Source of the DNA: Granulicella sp. L60
GTDB taxonomy: Bacteria > Acidobacteriota > Terriglobia > Terriglobales > Acidobacteriaceae
Direction: 5' to 3'
DNA: 64,000 nucleotides
NCBI RefSeq assembly: GCF_009765825.1
Contig: NZ_LMUR01000015.1
Coordinates: 436,891-500,890, forward strand
Shown: positions 43,706-52,655 of the stretch, piece after piece
Numbering within the stretch: the first letter of the stretch is position 1
Layout: every line of letters starts with the position of its first letter
Translations under genes and position numbers: made by a program
The notes under the pieces: model-generated
Database searches by the model: none
What the model saw: the letters and a program-made list of their open reading frames with translations, nothing else
Told to the model about the DNA's origin: nothing

Positions 43706-45154
43706 ATGAATACGCAACCCGCCGTGCCGACGGTGACTCGTCGTCCTGGAACCGTTTCAATGTTGATTGCGGCAGCCGCGATTGCATCCATTGGATGGAT
43801 TGTCCTCCGCGCGCATGCACAGATCGCCGTGCGGAATCAGGGTTATGTCCCTTATAGCGATGCGCCGATCAACTATCGATCCGAAGACCTGAGCGATCCC
43901 GTGGCCAAACTGCAACACCTGCTCGATCGGGGAAAAGCAACGTTGCAGTACGAACCCGAATACGGTTATCTCAAGTCCGTGCTGGGATTACTGAAGGTGC
44001 CCGTTGATTCGCAGACACTCGTCTTCTCGAAGACAAGCTTCCAATACAAGAAGATCTCTCCAGACCATCCGCGAGCTCTCTACTTTAACGACGATGTCTA
44101 TATCGGAAAGGTCCACGAAGGGAAGGCCATTGAGGTCGTTTCCTTTGATCCAATGCAAGGCGCGATCTTCTACTTGCTCGATGAACGCAAGGTAGACCAT
44201 CCGACCTTCCAGCGAGCAGAGTTGGACTGCACGCAATGCCATATCGCCGCCGGTACGCGCGGCGTGCCTGGCGTACTGTTGAGGTCCATCTATCCCACGA
44301 CCACAGGGACACAAGCCCCGAGCAGCAAGTCGTTCATTACTGACCAGGAAAGCCCACTGAAAGATCGATGGGGTGGATGGTACGTCACGGGCGACGCGGG
44401 TAGCCAGCCACATATGGGCAATGCAGTCGTGGAGGATCAGCAATCGACCGCAGATGCGCAGCAGGATGAGGTCAAAAGACTGATCTCTCTTTCGAGACCC
44501 TTTGATGCTTCAGCCTATCTGACATCTGACAGCGACATTGTCGCGCATCTGGTGCTCGCTCATCAGACGCAAATGCACAACCTGATTACGCTCACGAACT
44601 ATAAGACCAGGCTGGCACTCTATGCGGCGGCCAACCGCAACAAGAGTGCGGGTCTGCCAGCGGACACGCCGCTATCGGAGAGCGATAGGCAACAATTTGA
44701 GCGACCAGCGGAGCAGTTATTGCATTATCTGCTTTTCATAAATGAAGCCCCGCTGTCCGTCTCAAATGCACAAAGCATCGACAAAACTTCGGCCTTTGCG
44801 AAGGAGTTTGCTTTACGAGGAATACGGGACCGCAAAGGCCGATCTCTTCGGGACTTCGACCTCCGGACACGGACATTCCGGTACCCGTGCAGTTACCTCA
44901 TCTATTCGGACTCCTTCGACTCTTTGCCCGAGCCAGCCAAAGGCTATGTGTACCACCGCCTGCTCGAAATTTTGACCGGAGAAGATAAAAGTGCAGATTT
45001 TGTCAGCCTGTCAGACGAGGATCGTCACGCGATCCTGGAAATTCTGCTAGCGACCAAGGCTGGTCTGCCCGAGGAATGGAGGGAGTATGCGAAATCCAAC
45101 CACATGCACATTCATCTAGCACAGACACATTCTCGCCAGAGCCGGCAAGGATAA
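43706..45154 (+). CDS. Exported monohaem cytochrome-like protein of unknown function
   Basis: About 482 residues from ATG 43706 (in-frame starts at 43565 and 43592 are alternatives; none has an ideal ribosome-binding site). An N-terminal hydrophobic segment (VSMLIAAAAIASIGWIVLRA) exports or anchors it. A single haem motif, ELDCTQCHIAAGTRG, lies near residue 175. Flanking conserved text includes KTSFQYKKISPDHPRALYFN DDVYIG and WGGWYVTGDAGSQPHMGN. The latter resembles di- and multihaem peroxidase-like or cytochrome-c domain proteins of Acidobacteria, but I do not know a function. It is 38 bases before the TlpA-like gene. Confidence 0.65.
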   Translation: MNTQPAVPTVTRRPGTVSMLIAAAAIASIGWIVLRAHAQIAVRNQGYVPYSDAPINYRSEDLSDPVAKLQHLLDRGKATLQYEPEYGYLKSVLGLLKVPVDSQTLVFSKTSFQYKKISPDHPRALYFNDDVYIGKVHEGKAIEVVSFDPMQGAIFYLLDERKVDHPTFQRAELDCTQCHIAAGTRGVPGVLLRSIYPTTTGTQAPSSKSFITDQESPLKDRWGGWYVTGDAGSQPHMGNAVVEDQQSTADAQQDEVKRLISLSRPFDASAYLTSDSDIVAHLVLAHQTQMHNLITLTNYKTRLALYAAANRNKSAGLPADTPLSESDRQQFERPAEQLLHYLLFINEAPLSVSNAQSIDKTSAFAKEFALRGIRDRKGRSLRDFDLRTRTFRYPCSYLIYSDSFDSLPEPAKGYVYHRLLEILTGEDKSADFVSLSDEDRHAILEILLATKAGLPEEWREYAKSNHMHIHLAQTHSRQSRQG

Positions 45155-45192
45155 GCAGTTCACCTGGAATCAAATCAGAAAGGAACCACGCA

Positions 45193-46599
45193 ATGAGAGC
45201 ATTATCAAGAAGTGCAGGTTTTGCAGTTCTGCTTTCGAGTCTTGGCGCGTCGATAGCCGTCGCGCAAACCACTAATGCGGTAGATTCCCTCGATGGCCGC
45301 TGGGACGCCAGTCTCACCAGCCACGGAACAGTCATTCCATTCCGGCTGGATATCGCCGGATCGGGTCCTACTCTGAAAGGCGTCTTCTATGATGGCTTCA
45401 AGCCTTACGACGGCACCACCAGCGCGACATTTCAGGACGGCAAACTGGTCCTGAATGTCGAGCACTACCTTACGACGATCACCGCAACTCTGAAGGACGG
45501 TCAACTCGTTGGCAACGTCGTGTCACAGTCGCGTGGACCTGCGGCTGAATATGCATTTCAGGCTGCGCGCCATGTAGATGTCAAGAGCGCGGCTGTCAAC
45601 GTGCCCTCCATCGCGGGATCATGGATCATTCCCTTGGATAGCCCATCGGCCAAAGGCGAGAAGGCGTTCCGGTTTATCGTGCAACAGAATGGAGCGGATG
45701 TCGCTGCCTCGATCCTCCGGGTTGACGGAGACACCGGGGCGTACAGCGGTACTTATAAAGAAGGGAAGTGGGTTCTCAGCCATTTCGATGGATCACGTCC
45801 GGGCGTGATCGAGGTGTCTCAAGCGAAGGACGGAACTCTCGAGATCATTCAGGCCAGCGCGCGGCCTCGCACCGTAGCGGCTCAGGAAGGCGCCAATGCA
45901 GGAGCCTATCAGACGACGAGCGCTACAGCCACAAGTAAGGCGTATGTTCAGGACACAGCCGACAGCCGTTATGCCAGCAAGCTGGTTGCTTACCGGGCGG
46001 ACGTGGCGCAAGCCAAGGGACTTCCACAACCTGAGAACTATGAGACACACACTACTGCTCGCGATCCGAATGAGAAGTTTGCTTTCAACTTCCCGGACGT
46101 AAACGGGAAGCTGGTTTCGAACGACGATCCTCGCTTCAAGGGCAAAGTGGTCCTCGCGATCGTGACCGGTACATGGTGCCCAAACTGCCACGACGAAGCG
46201 CAGTACCTCGTAGAGTTGGACAAGAAGTATCGCGATAAGGGTCTGGCCATCGTCGCTTTGGACTTCGAGGAGCCGGAGCAGCAGGGAAGCCTGGAGCGCG
46301 AACGTGCTTTCGTGAAGCAGTACGGGGTGCAGTACACGTACCTCATCGCCGGAGCGCCTTCCGACATGTGGGAGAAAGTGCCGCAGTTGGTCAACCTCAA
46401 TACATGGCCTGCAACTATCTTCGTTGGACGGGACGGTCTCGTAAAGGGAGTTCACTCCGGATTCGCTTCACCCGCGAGTGCTGAGTTCAACAAAGAGCTG
46501 CAGCAGGAGTTCACTGCAAAGATCGAGCAGCTTCTCGCACAGAATGCTGGTCAGAGCGTGGCCACAGCAACGACAGCGCCGGTCAAGCCTGGGCAATGA
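45193..46599 (+). CDS. Secreted TlpA/ResA-like thioredoxin-fold protein
   Basis: From ATG 45193, preceded by AAAGGA, a 468-residue exported protein (signal FAVLLSSLGASIAVAQ). The first 290 or so residues are beta-rich domains that resemble each other (LDGRWDASLTSHGTVIPFRL and SIAGSWIIPLDSP). The C-terminal part is a TlpA-type thioredoxin domain with active site GTWCPNCHDEAQYLVELDKK (C-P-N-C). Such proteins reduce disulfides or apocytochrome haem sites in the periplasm. Position after a haem protein supports that. A hairpin terminator follows. Confidence 0.88.
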   Translation: MRALSRSAGFAVLLSSLGASIAVAQTTNAVDSLDGRWDASLTSHGTVIPFRLDIAGSGPTLKGVFYDGFKPYDGTTSATFQDGKLVLNVEHYLTTITATLKDGQLVGNVVSQSRGPAAEYAFQAARHVDVKSAAVNVPSIAGSWIIPLDSPSAKGEKAFRFIVQQNGADVAASILRVDGDTGAYSGTYKEGKWVLSHFDGSRPGVIEVSQAKDGTLEIIQASARPRTVAAQEGANAGAYQTTSATATSKAYVQDTADSRYASKLVAYRADVAQAKGLPQPENYETHTTARDPNEKFAFNFPDVNGKLVSNDDPRFKGKVVLAIVTGTWCPNCHDEAQYLVELDKKYRDKGLAIVALDFEEPEQQGSLERERAFVKQYGVQYTYLIAGAPSDMWEKVPQLVNLNTWPATIFVGRDGLVKGVHSGFASPASAEFNKELQQEFTAKIEQLLAQNAGQSVATATTAPVKPGQ

Positions 46600-46627
46600 G
46601 GTGCAAATCACCAGAACGGAGGCTCGG

Positions 46628-46666
46628 ACCACAACCCATCAGGACTCAATCCTGATAGGTTGTGGT
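46628..46666 (+). terminator. Long hairpin terminator after the TlpA-like gene
   Basis: Seventeen-base arms (ACCACAACC... and ...GGTTGTGGT) pair with one mismatch around loop CTCAA, followed by a short T run. Confidence 0.75.
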
Positions 46667-46811
46667 TTGAATCAGTTGAATATTCACGCACTGTTCGGCG
46701 CTTCGTAAGCAGAGCAGACACATAAATAACAATTTTGCGTTTCCCTGATCGACCTTCGTGTGTGCGAGCACATCGATAGTCTGTCGCCGTCGGAAAGGAC
46801 CCTGGATTTAA

Positions 46812-47420
46812 GTGAACTTCGAAATAAAGCGTGGGTTATGCGTGAGCATTTTTCTTGGTATGCTTCTCGGCACGCCACACGGCGTAGTCGGACAGATAGG
46901 GTCAACAGCGCCCGAGGTCGACAAGATTTGCGTTGTCCATTTCGACAAAAATCCGAGACGTCCGGCCCGGGTAGAAGAGAGTGCTCTTTCGTGCCTTGAC
47001 GAGGCTGCAAAGAGACTCAAAGGCAGACCCGATCTCAAGTTAGTGCTGGTGGGGGTTGCAGACCTGGTAAAGGATTACGCGGCCGACAAGAATGGCAAGA
47101 TGCGTGAAACCGAGGACAAGACCGGCTATGATGTTCGCCTCGAAGATTTGGCAGCCTATAGGGCGCTCAACACCAAGTGGTATCTGACGCGATGGTACGG
47201 GATCGAGCCGGCCCGAATCCTCCCAACAACCGACGAATCAATTCAGGGTCAGGACGTAACGTTCTATCTTGTGCCCGGAGCGGCGGACTTCAACCACAAT
47301 TATCTTGGCACCACCAAGACGAACGAAAAGCCATGCACCATCAAACCGTGCTATTCCCCTGATGAAGAAACTCTAACGGCTCAGCCACGCTCCCGCATCG
47401 CACGACAAGGGAGCAACTAA
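46812..47420 (+). CDS. Secreted OmpA-like domain protein
   Basis: A 202-residue protein with a signal peptide (LCVSIFLGMLLGTPHGVVGQ) and a domain that resembles OmpA/Pal peptidoglycan-binding folds: ICVVHFDKNPRRPARVEESA LSCLDEAAKRLK, LKLVLVGVADLVKDYAADK, DLAAYRALNTKWYLTRWYGI EPARI. The Asp and Arg positions that bind diaminopimelate in OmpA are only partly conserved, so binding is unproven. The start GTG has AAGGAC about eleven bases before. It is convergent with the DUF6644 genes. Confidence 0.6.
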   Translation: MNFEIKRGLCVSIFLGMLLGTPHGVVGQIGSTAPEVDKICVVHFDKNPRRPARVEESALSCLDEAAKRLKGRPDLKLVLVGVADLVKDYAADKNGKMRETEDKTGYDVRLEDLAAYRALNTKWYLTRWYGIEPARILPTTDESIQGQDVTFYLVPGAADFNHNYLGTTKTNEKPCTIKPCYSPDEETLTAQPRSRIARQGSN

Positions 47421-47437
47421 GTCAAAGGTACTGCTTT

Positions 47438-47914
47438 CTAGAGCAGACCGATAGCGCGGCCTGCCACCCCTACCCCAAGCCAAAGGGTAAGAGAGATAAC
47501 GGCCGTTGCGCGCGACCACAGAGTTGGTGTCCCCGTATCTGTTTTCAACAGCGCACGGCGATGCAGTGTGAAGTAGAAAGCAACTGCCGCCGCAAGCAGA
47601 GCCATCTTCCAGCGAAATGCGGGACTGTAGTAGCACTTGAGCGCTTCTTCAGAGAGCAAACCAATTCCAGACAGAATCATGACGACAAGACTTCCGAGAA
47701 GGATGCGACTGAGATCGCGGCTGATGACGCGAGCCGATTCGCGCTTGAGGATGATGCCGAGGAGACGGAGATCGACGATGAGAACAACCCCTCCGAGGAG
47801 GGCGAGCGCCAGCAGATGAAAGGTCTCGACGATGGCAAAACCCCACTTCGAATTTTGCATGAGATGGCCAAGGCCCGAATGAGCAAGAGTCGTGAACCAT
47901 AAGAGTGGGGACAT
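47438..47914 (-). CDS. DUF6644-like membrane protein, copy 1
   Basis: A 158-residue protein with four membrane segments, closely similar in layout to the next gene: WGFAIVETFHLLALALLGGV VLIVDLRLLGIIL, and a C-terminal AVISLTLWLGVGVAGRAIGLL. A conserved Glu and His in the first helix (ETFHLL; in the paralogue ESVHVL) may bind haem or metal. Found next to DUF6152 genes in Acidobacteria and Proteobacteria. Function unknown. It is the third gene of the DUF6152 operon. Confidence 0.65.
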   Translation of the reverse strand: MSPLLWFTTLAHSGLGHLMQNSKWGFAIVETFHLLALALLGGVVLIVDLRLLGIILKRESARVISRDLSRILLGSLVVMILSGIGLLSEEALKCYYSPAFRWKMALLAAAVAFYFTLHRRALLKTDTGTPTLWSRATAVISLTLWLGVGVAGRAIGLL

Positions 47915-47942
47915 ACACTATGTGCCTTTCGATTCGATTCGA

Positions 47943-48434
47943 TTAAAAATAAGCGATCGCGCGACCGGCGATGATGACGCCGCTCCAGAGAGTAAGAGAG
48001 GCAATGGCCGCCGTTCGCGCACGCCAGGGCGCAATCGCCAGGGTCTCCCATTCGTGGACGCGCCGGTAGATCGTCGTATGAAAGATGAGTGGGTTGATGC
48101 CGACCAGCGCGAGTAGGATCAGCTTGGCGCGGAAGGCAGGATTTGAATAGTTCTTTGCTGCCTCCGCCCAGAAGAGCAAAAAACCACTTGCGAACATTAC
48201 TGCGAAGCCGGACCAGGTGAGAGGAAAGAGAGCCCGCGCGATCCGGGTAATGGGAATGGGGCGCAGCACGAGACCAAGCATACGGAGATCAAGCAACGCG
48301 ATGGTCCCAAAAAGCAGTGTGATGCCCAGAACATGAACCGACTCGATAATTGAGAAGGCATAGTCGGATTCACGGATGGCCGTTCCGATACGAGAGTCAT
48401 AAAAGATCTGGCAGACATGTTGGAGCAGTGGCAT
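47943..48434 (-). CDS. DUF6644-like membrane protein, copy 2
   Basis: A 163-residue paralogue of the neighbouring gene with the same four-helix layout (YAFSIIESVHVLGITLLFGT IALLDLRMLGLVL; AIASLTLWSGVIIAGRAIAYF). It lies between copy 1 and the DUF6152 gene, all in the same direction with gaps of 28 and 33 bases, so the three form an operon. The pair could form a heterodimer. Function unknown. Confidence 0.65.
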   Translation of the reverse strand: MPLLQHVCQIFYDSRIGTAIRESDYAFSIIESVHVLGITLLFGTIALLDLRMLGLVLRPIPITRIARALFPLTWSGFAVMFASGFLLFWAEAAKNYSNPAFRAKLILLALVGINPLIFHTTIYRRVHEWETLAIAPWRARTAAIASLTLWSGVIIAGRAIAYF

Positions 48435-48467
48435 CGTGAGTGTTCTCTTTGCGGCGTCAGAATCTAC

Positions 48468-48920
48468 TTACTTCGTTGTCGGCATTCCCGTGCCGGGGAG
48501 ATTCCCTTTATCGGTTCCGTTGTCACCGGGGCCGCCGTCGCCGGGGCTGCCACCATATACCGTGCGGCCATCGGGAAAGGTGACGCGTCTCGCGTCGATC
48601 AGATGGGAGCCATCTTTCGCACGATACCCATCGACGACAATAGTGTCACCGATCTTCAGATCGCCCTTCTTCCATCCGCGGCGGCTCAGAGCCCCCGGGC
48701 CCGCGCCTTCGCAGCCCCAGTTTGTCGTAACTCCTTTTGTGTCGGTGACATCGAGATAGAAGTAGGAATGTGGGTTGGTCCACTCAACGCTGGTGATTTT
48801 ACCGACTAGTCGGACCGGCTTATTTCCGTCGAACTCGGCGGCGAAGGAGTGGTGGGCGTAGGCCGGTATTGACCCGAGTGCGAGGGCGCCTGCGAGCAGC
48901 AGCGCAAATCTGATCTTCAT
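48468..48920 (-). CDS. Secreted DUF6152 family protein
   Basis: A 150-residue exported protein: signal peptide ending AYAHHSFAAEFDGNKPVRLV, then GKITSVEWTNPHSYFYLDVTD, TNWGCEGAGPGALSRRGWKKGD and a Gly/Asp-rich tail. The HHSFAAEFD start of the mature protein and W-x-NPH motif are hallmarks of DUF6152, an OB-fold-like periplasmic domain. ATG 48920 follows AGGAGCTGAC; a longer frame to 49061 is not supported. First gene of the DUF6152-DUF6644-DUF6644 operon; a leaderless poly-Cys peptide lies upstream. Confidence 0.8.
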   Translation of the reverse strand: MKIRFALLLAGALALGSIPAYAHHSFAAEFDGNKPVRLVGKITSVEWTNPHSYFYLDVTDTKGVTTNWGCEGAGPGALSRRGWKKGDLKIGDTIVVDGYRAKDGSHLIDARRVTFPDGRTVYGGSPGDGGPGDNGTDKGNLPGTGMPTTK

Positions 48921-49092
48921 GTCAGCTCCTGTGATTTGTACGGATAGAAAAGATGAGCGGAAAAGAAAACCGCTCCGAGACAGGGAGCGGGCCTTGTGTA
49001 ATTCTGCTGATGGAGATCTAAGCCTGCGACACGCTGTGGGGTAGTGTCGGGTCGATTCCATTCATGGCTTCATACGCTGGGCTACCGTCCAC

Positions 49093-49143
49093 TCAAGAGA
49101 GGAGTGAGTAGCAACAACACAGCAATGCCTGAATGTCAGCCAT
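49093..49143 (-). CDS. Leaderless poly-cysteine leader peptide of the DUF6152 operon
   Basis: A 16-codon frame on the minus strand: MADIQALLCCCYSLLS. Three cysteines in a row (TGT, TGT, TGC). The ATG begins seven bases after a good promoter. A two-part hairpin (outer GCTAC/GTAGC 49081-49085 and 49108-49112; inner CACTC/GAGTG 49090-49094 and 49102-49106) starts right at the Cys codons and covers the stop. Confidence 0.72.
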   Translation of the reverse strand: MADIQALLCCCYSLLS

Positions 49144-49149
49144 GTGTGA

Positions 49150-49178
49150 ACTGTAAGTTCCACTGCCTGCCATGTCAA
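49150..49178 (-). promoter_or_regulatory. Promoter of the DUF6152 operon
   Basis: On the minus strand TTGACA (49178-49173), a 17-bp spacer and TACAGT (49155-49150). Divergent from the promoter at 49190. Confidence 0.7.
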
Positions 49179-49189
49179 GAGAGTTATTC

Positions 49190-49219
49190 TTGACCTCGTG
49201 GCGGCCTTAGGTCTATCTT
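49190..49219 (+). promoter_or_regulatory. Promoter of the 49470 gene
   Basis: TTGACC (49190-49195), 18 bp, TATCTT (49214-49219). The -35 elements of the two divergent promoters are 11 bp apart. Confidence 0.65.
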
Positions 49220-49225
49220 ATGCGA

Positions 49226-49285
49226 ATGCCGAGCGATTCAATGTTCTATGGTTCGCGTTGTTGTTGTACTCGCCCTTCGCGCTGA
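49226..49285 (+). CDS. Leaderless poly-cysteine leader peptide before the 49470 gene
   Basis: A 19-codon frame MPSDSMFYGSRCCCTRPSR with three TGT codons in a row; ATG at 49226 is seven bases past the -10 (an earlier ATG at 49220 touches the -10). GTTCGC (49251-49256) and GCGAAC (49292-49297) pair around the Cys codons, with GTTG/CAAC and ACTC/GAGT inside. A second Cys cluster in the same leader, encoding YCCSCCE, lies at 49361-49381. Confidence 0.7.
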   Translation: MPSDSMFYGSRCCCTRPSR

Positions 49286-49469
49286 GTGCAACCGGCGAAC
49301 GTCTGCCCTGAAGGGTTCAGACATCCGGCTATCTTCCCACAAACAATCTGGCTAGACGCGTACTGCTGCTCCTGTTGTGAGAGCAGTATGCCGTTTAGAT
49401 TTGAACTCGGACAGGCATGTTGGCGAGATTTGCAGCTACTGCCGAGTTTCTTTCGAGAGGAGGTCTTCG

Positions 49470-50372
49470 TTGAAGACTCAGTTTCATCTTCGTCACTATG
49501 CATTGGGAACGCTATCCTTCATATTCCTTGCAGGATCACTCGCAGCGCAGGAACCAGCGAAAAAAACAGTCGATGCGACGGGCAGAGAGAACTCTCCGTT
49601 TTCGCGGAACGAAGCGGACTTGCCGAAAGGACCGGCTCCTCGTCTAGCGGAGCATCCCGATCTGTCGGGCTATTGGATTCCGTCTCGCAAGGATAAGCCT
49701 GTCGGAAACCTGGGCAAAGATATACCAGGCTATAAGCTGCCATTTACGGCGGCAGGCGAAGCAGCGCGGAAATACAATGTGGAACATACGATTGATCCAG
49801 AGGCTCTCTGCGTTGTTGGTGGATTACCGCGGCATAACGCGAGCGGACTCCCGTTCCAATTGCTGCAGGGCGCTGACCACGCTGTTTTCTTGTACTGGTA
49901 TACGACTTACCGGCTCGTGCCGTTCGACGGACGAAAACACTCGGAGGATCCCGATCCTTCATTCTTCGGCGAAGAGCTCGGATCATGGGACGGCGATACA
50001 TTTGTCATCGATTCGGTCGCCTTCAAGGAAAAGCGCACATGGGCGGATGAGAATGCGAATCCGCACAGTGACCAACAGCATGTCGTCGAACGTTGGACGC
50101 GTCCCGACATCGGGCATCTTCATGTAGACATGGTTGTAACCGACCCTAAGTTCTACACGGAGCCAATTCACTATCAACGTACATGGTTATTGGGCAAGCC
50201 CGGTGATGAGGTTCGTGAATACTCGTGCTCCGAGGACAATGTGGATGCGCCGCATCTCGGTCCTGGACCGGGCCCCATAGGGTCAGATGGGCAGCGCGGA
50301 TATGAAAAGCTCACTCCATTACCTCCGCCACCATCGAAGGAGCACCCAGCAGTGACTTCAATTCCGAATTGA
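49470..50372 (+). CDS. Secreted protein of unknown function, acidobacterial family
   Basis: A 300-residue exported protein. Start TTG 49470 is supported by AGAGGAGGT five bases before; a signal peptide follows (YALGTLSFIFLAGSLAAQ). Blocks typical of a family common in Acidobacteria are HPDLSGYWIPSRKDKPVG, LPFTAAGEAARKYN, LVPFDGRKHSEDPDPSFFGE, LGSWDGDTFVIDSVAFKEKR TW, HSDQQHVVERWTRPD and LHVDMVVTDPKFYTEPIHY. No function is known to me. A decayed copy of its C-terminus is at 16098-16275. Poly-Cys leader peptide upstream. Confidence 0.7.
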   Translation: MKTQFHLRHYALGTLSFIFLAGSLAAQEPAKKTVDATGRENSPFSRNEADLPKGPAPRLAEHPDLSGYWIPSRKDKPVGNLGKDIPGYKLPFTAAGEAARKYNVEHTIDPEALCVVGGLPRHNASGLPFQLLQGADHAVFLYWYTTYRLVPFDGRKHSEDPDPSFFGEELGSWDGDTFVIDSVAFKEKRTWADENANPHSDQQHVVERWTRPDIGHLHVDMVVTDPKFYTEPIHYQRTWLLGKPGDEVREYSCSEDNVDAPHLGPGPGPIGSDGQRGYEKLTPLPPPPSKEHPAVTSIPN

Positions 50373-50541
50373 TTGTAGGGGCCGCACGGCGCCTGAAGCA
50401 TTCGCTCTCCAGGCAAGGACGACTTCAGGTGCCAGAGAAGCAATATTTTCTATGGCTCGGGCCTTCACCGCAGAGTGCAGCACCCGCACGGGCGGCTTCG
50501 GTTACATGGAACGTAGGGAAATCACCCGCAAGAGGTTCACT

Positions 50542-51552
50542 CTAAGTATGCCGGTGCCTGCCCCGCCATCGTTGATACAGGATGTGAACCGGAATTCCGC
50601 ACAGGATGACTCCGACTCCGCCGAGCGCATTGATCGGCTGGTCTTCGATCGAGAAGACTGTAAGCACAATGGCGGCCGCAATAAAGAGAACCGGAACGAC
50701 CGGATAGCCAGGAACACTAAAGGGACGCTTCCTGGAGGCATCTCGGCGGCGGAAGACGAAGATCGTGCTTGCGGTCAGTCCATAGGCAAGCCACTCGGAG
50801 AAGATGGCCAATGAGAACAGAGCCTGAAACCTGCCGACGAATAGCAGCAGAAGCGAAGCGATTGTAGACTGCAGGATGAGCGCGGTCGAAGGCGTGCCGA
50901 AGCGGGGATGCACATGAGCCAGCCTCTCGAAGATGAGACCGTCGCGAGCGGCGGCAAACGGGATGCGTGCGCCCTAGAGAGCTGAGCCGACGAAGGAAGC
51001 GGCGATGCTGACCGCCATACCGATCGAGACGAGCAGTGAGCCGTATCCGCCCGCAACGACTCGCATCGCATCAATCGCTGGACGGTCCGCGGTCGCTATG
51101 GCAGACGCCGGCAAAATATATTGGATCGCGGCGTTCGTAAGCATATAGAGCATGCCGACGATCGCTACCCCGCCGATCAGAGCGATCGGCAGACTACGTT
51201 GCGGATTCTTGACCTCGCCTGCCAACTGACTGACATCGTTCCAGCCGTTGTACGCCCAGAGCGCCGCAACCAGCGCTACCATGAACCCGGAAAATCCAGG
51301 CCGTGCGTTTGGAAAACCGGTTTGAAAGTTATGCCAGGAGCCATGGCCGCCGACACCAAAGAAGCAGGACCCCACGATCGTTAGGATTAGCAATCCTTTG
51401 AGCCATGTGAGAGAAAGTTGCACGTTCGCGGATTCCAGTGCGCTGCGGACGTTGAGAGCAGTGATGAGCCACGTTATTGCAATAGCAATCAGCTGCCCCC
51501 ACTGCAGATGGGCAATCGCGAACTCGGTAAAGAAGCCGAACCGCGGAAAGGC
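50542..51552 (-). pseudogene. APC-family amino-acid permease, truncated and with an in-frame TAG
   Basis: Reading on the minus strand from just after the rhodanese-fusion stop: FTEFAIAHLQWGQLIAIAIT WLITALNVRSALE, VALWAYNGWNDVSQLAGEVK, SFVGSAL-TAG-GARIPFAAARDGLIF, HPRFGTPSTALILQS and a C-terminal pair of helices. These are the APC permease segments from about helix 5 on. The N-terminal third is missing and one TAG (50974-50976) interrupts the GARIPFA motif. The remnant is in the same frame as, and directly follows, the stop of the upstream gene, so a deletion has joined the two. Confidence 0.8.
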
Positions 51553-52515
51553 CTAGGAAGCCTTGCTTGGCGGCACAATAGGCAGACCTGCCGCGCGCCA
51601 TGCATGAAATCCACCAATCAAATCCGTCGCGCGCCAGAGTCCAAGATTCTGCAGGGCTACGGCCGCTAGGCTTGAGGTATAGCCTTCGGAGCAGAACACG
51701 ATTACCTGGATGTCATGATCGGTGGCAACCGGCAGCCGCGCGCTGGATGTCGGGTCGAACCGCCACTCGAGCACGTTACGCTCGACGATCAACGCGTCTG
51801 GAATGCAACCCTCAATTGCACGCTGGCCCTCCGGACGAATATCGACAAGTATCGCTCCTGTTTTGGTCACCGCATCATAGGTCTCATCCGGGGATAGCCG
51901 GTGCAGTCGGGCGCGTGCCGCTGAAAGCATCTGCTCAATGCTCAAGATACCGGCCTGGTTTGCAGGTTTCCGCCTCTGCGCGTTCCACTCCTGAGCGAGC
52001 GTCTCAGCCCGCTCAGACGCTCGTTCGCGCGAGACCAATCGACTTCCATCCAGCTCGTATTCGTTCATCTCGCTGAGCGGAGGCGAATATGCGTGAATGC
52101 TAATGGCCGGCGCGAAAGAGGCGTTACGGACGTCATGCGCGTAATTGGGACCGAATGCGCGCGGCTTACCCGGATGTATCGCAAGGGTGCGCTCACCATG
52201 ACGGTGCTCCTCAAGAGCCCCGGTCGCTACGACGAAAGCTCCGGAGGACGCCCCGTGGTCATGAAAGCCGGTGGATTGTCCTGGCAGCCAGCTGATCACC
52301 CAAATGTCGTGGTTCGGACCTTGATATAGGCGCTCATACCAGCGATGTTCGACGCGCAGCCGCACCCGATCCATCCATCCATTCGACATTGCAAACAAGG
52401 AAACGATGTTGGCGAGTTCCTCAGGCGTTCTCGATACCTCACCGGGCTGGCTTTTCGCTGATGTGAATGTGCTTCTGGCGTCACGTACGAGTCGTTCCTC
52501 TGTTCCGAGTTGCAT
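51553..52515 (-). CDS. Cysteine-dioxygenase-like cupin fused to a rhodanese domain
   Basis: A 320-residue two-domain protein. The N-terminal half is cysteine-dioxygenase-like: HDIWVISWLPGQSTGFHDHG and YAHDVRNASF provide the H-x-H + H iron site, and the loop ATGALEEHRHGE follows. The C-terminal half is a rhodanese with an active Cys at residue 275 (VIVFCSEGYTSSLAAVALQN, GGFHAWRAAGLP). Together they could oxidise cysteine (or a related thiol) and handle sulfane sulfur. ATG 52515 follows GGAGAGGATCT; a longer frame to 52584 is unlikely. A leaderless poly-Cys peptide with its own promoter lies upstream. Confidence 0.85.
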   Translation of the reverse strand: MQLGTEERLVRDARSTFTSAKSQPGEVSRTPEELANIVSLFAMSNGWMDRVRLRVEHRWYERLYQGPNHDIWVISWLPGQSTGFHDHGASSGAFVVATGALEEHRHGERTLAIHPGKPRAFGPNYAHDVRNASFAPAISIHAYSPPLSEMNEYELDGSRLVSRERASERAETLAQEWNAQRRKPANQAGILSIEQMLSAARARLHRLSPDETYDAVTKTGAILVDIRPEGQRAIEGCIPDALIVERNVLEWRFDPTSSARLPVATDHDIQVIVFCSEGYTSSLAAVALQNLGLWRATDLIGGFHAWRAAGLPIVPPSKAS

Positions 52516-52655
52516 AGATCCTCTCCAGATCTGAACCGTCGCAAACAAGCCCAGGCATGAATGCCAGCTTGTTGACGGATACACTTAATAAACTAGGGAG
52601 TGTTTTAGATGAGCTTTGGAGAAGGCGTTCTAGGAAGATCTGAGAATGTCGCAGC

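Noticed and set aside
20895..49297. A repeated TGTTGTT-plus-hairpin motif that first looked like a structured RNA family
   Set aside because: TGTTGT is explained as tandem TGT cysteine codons in short frames that begin with ATG at promoter-proximal positions. The hairpins remain part of the proposed attenuation.
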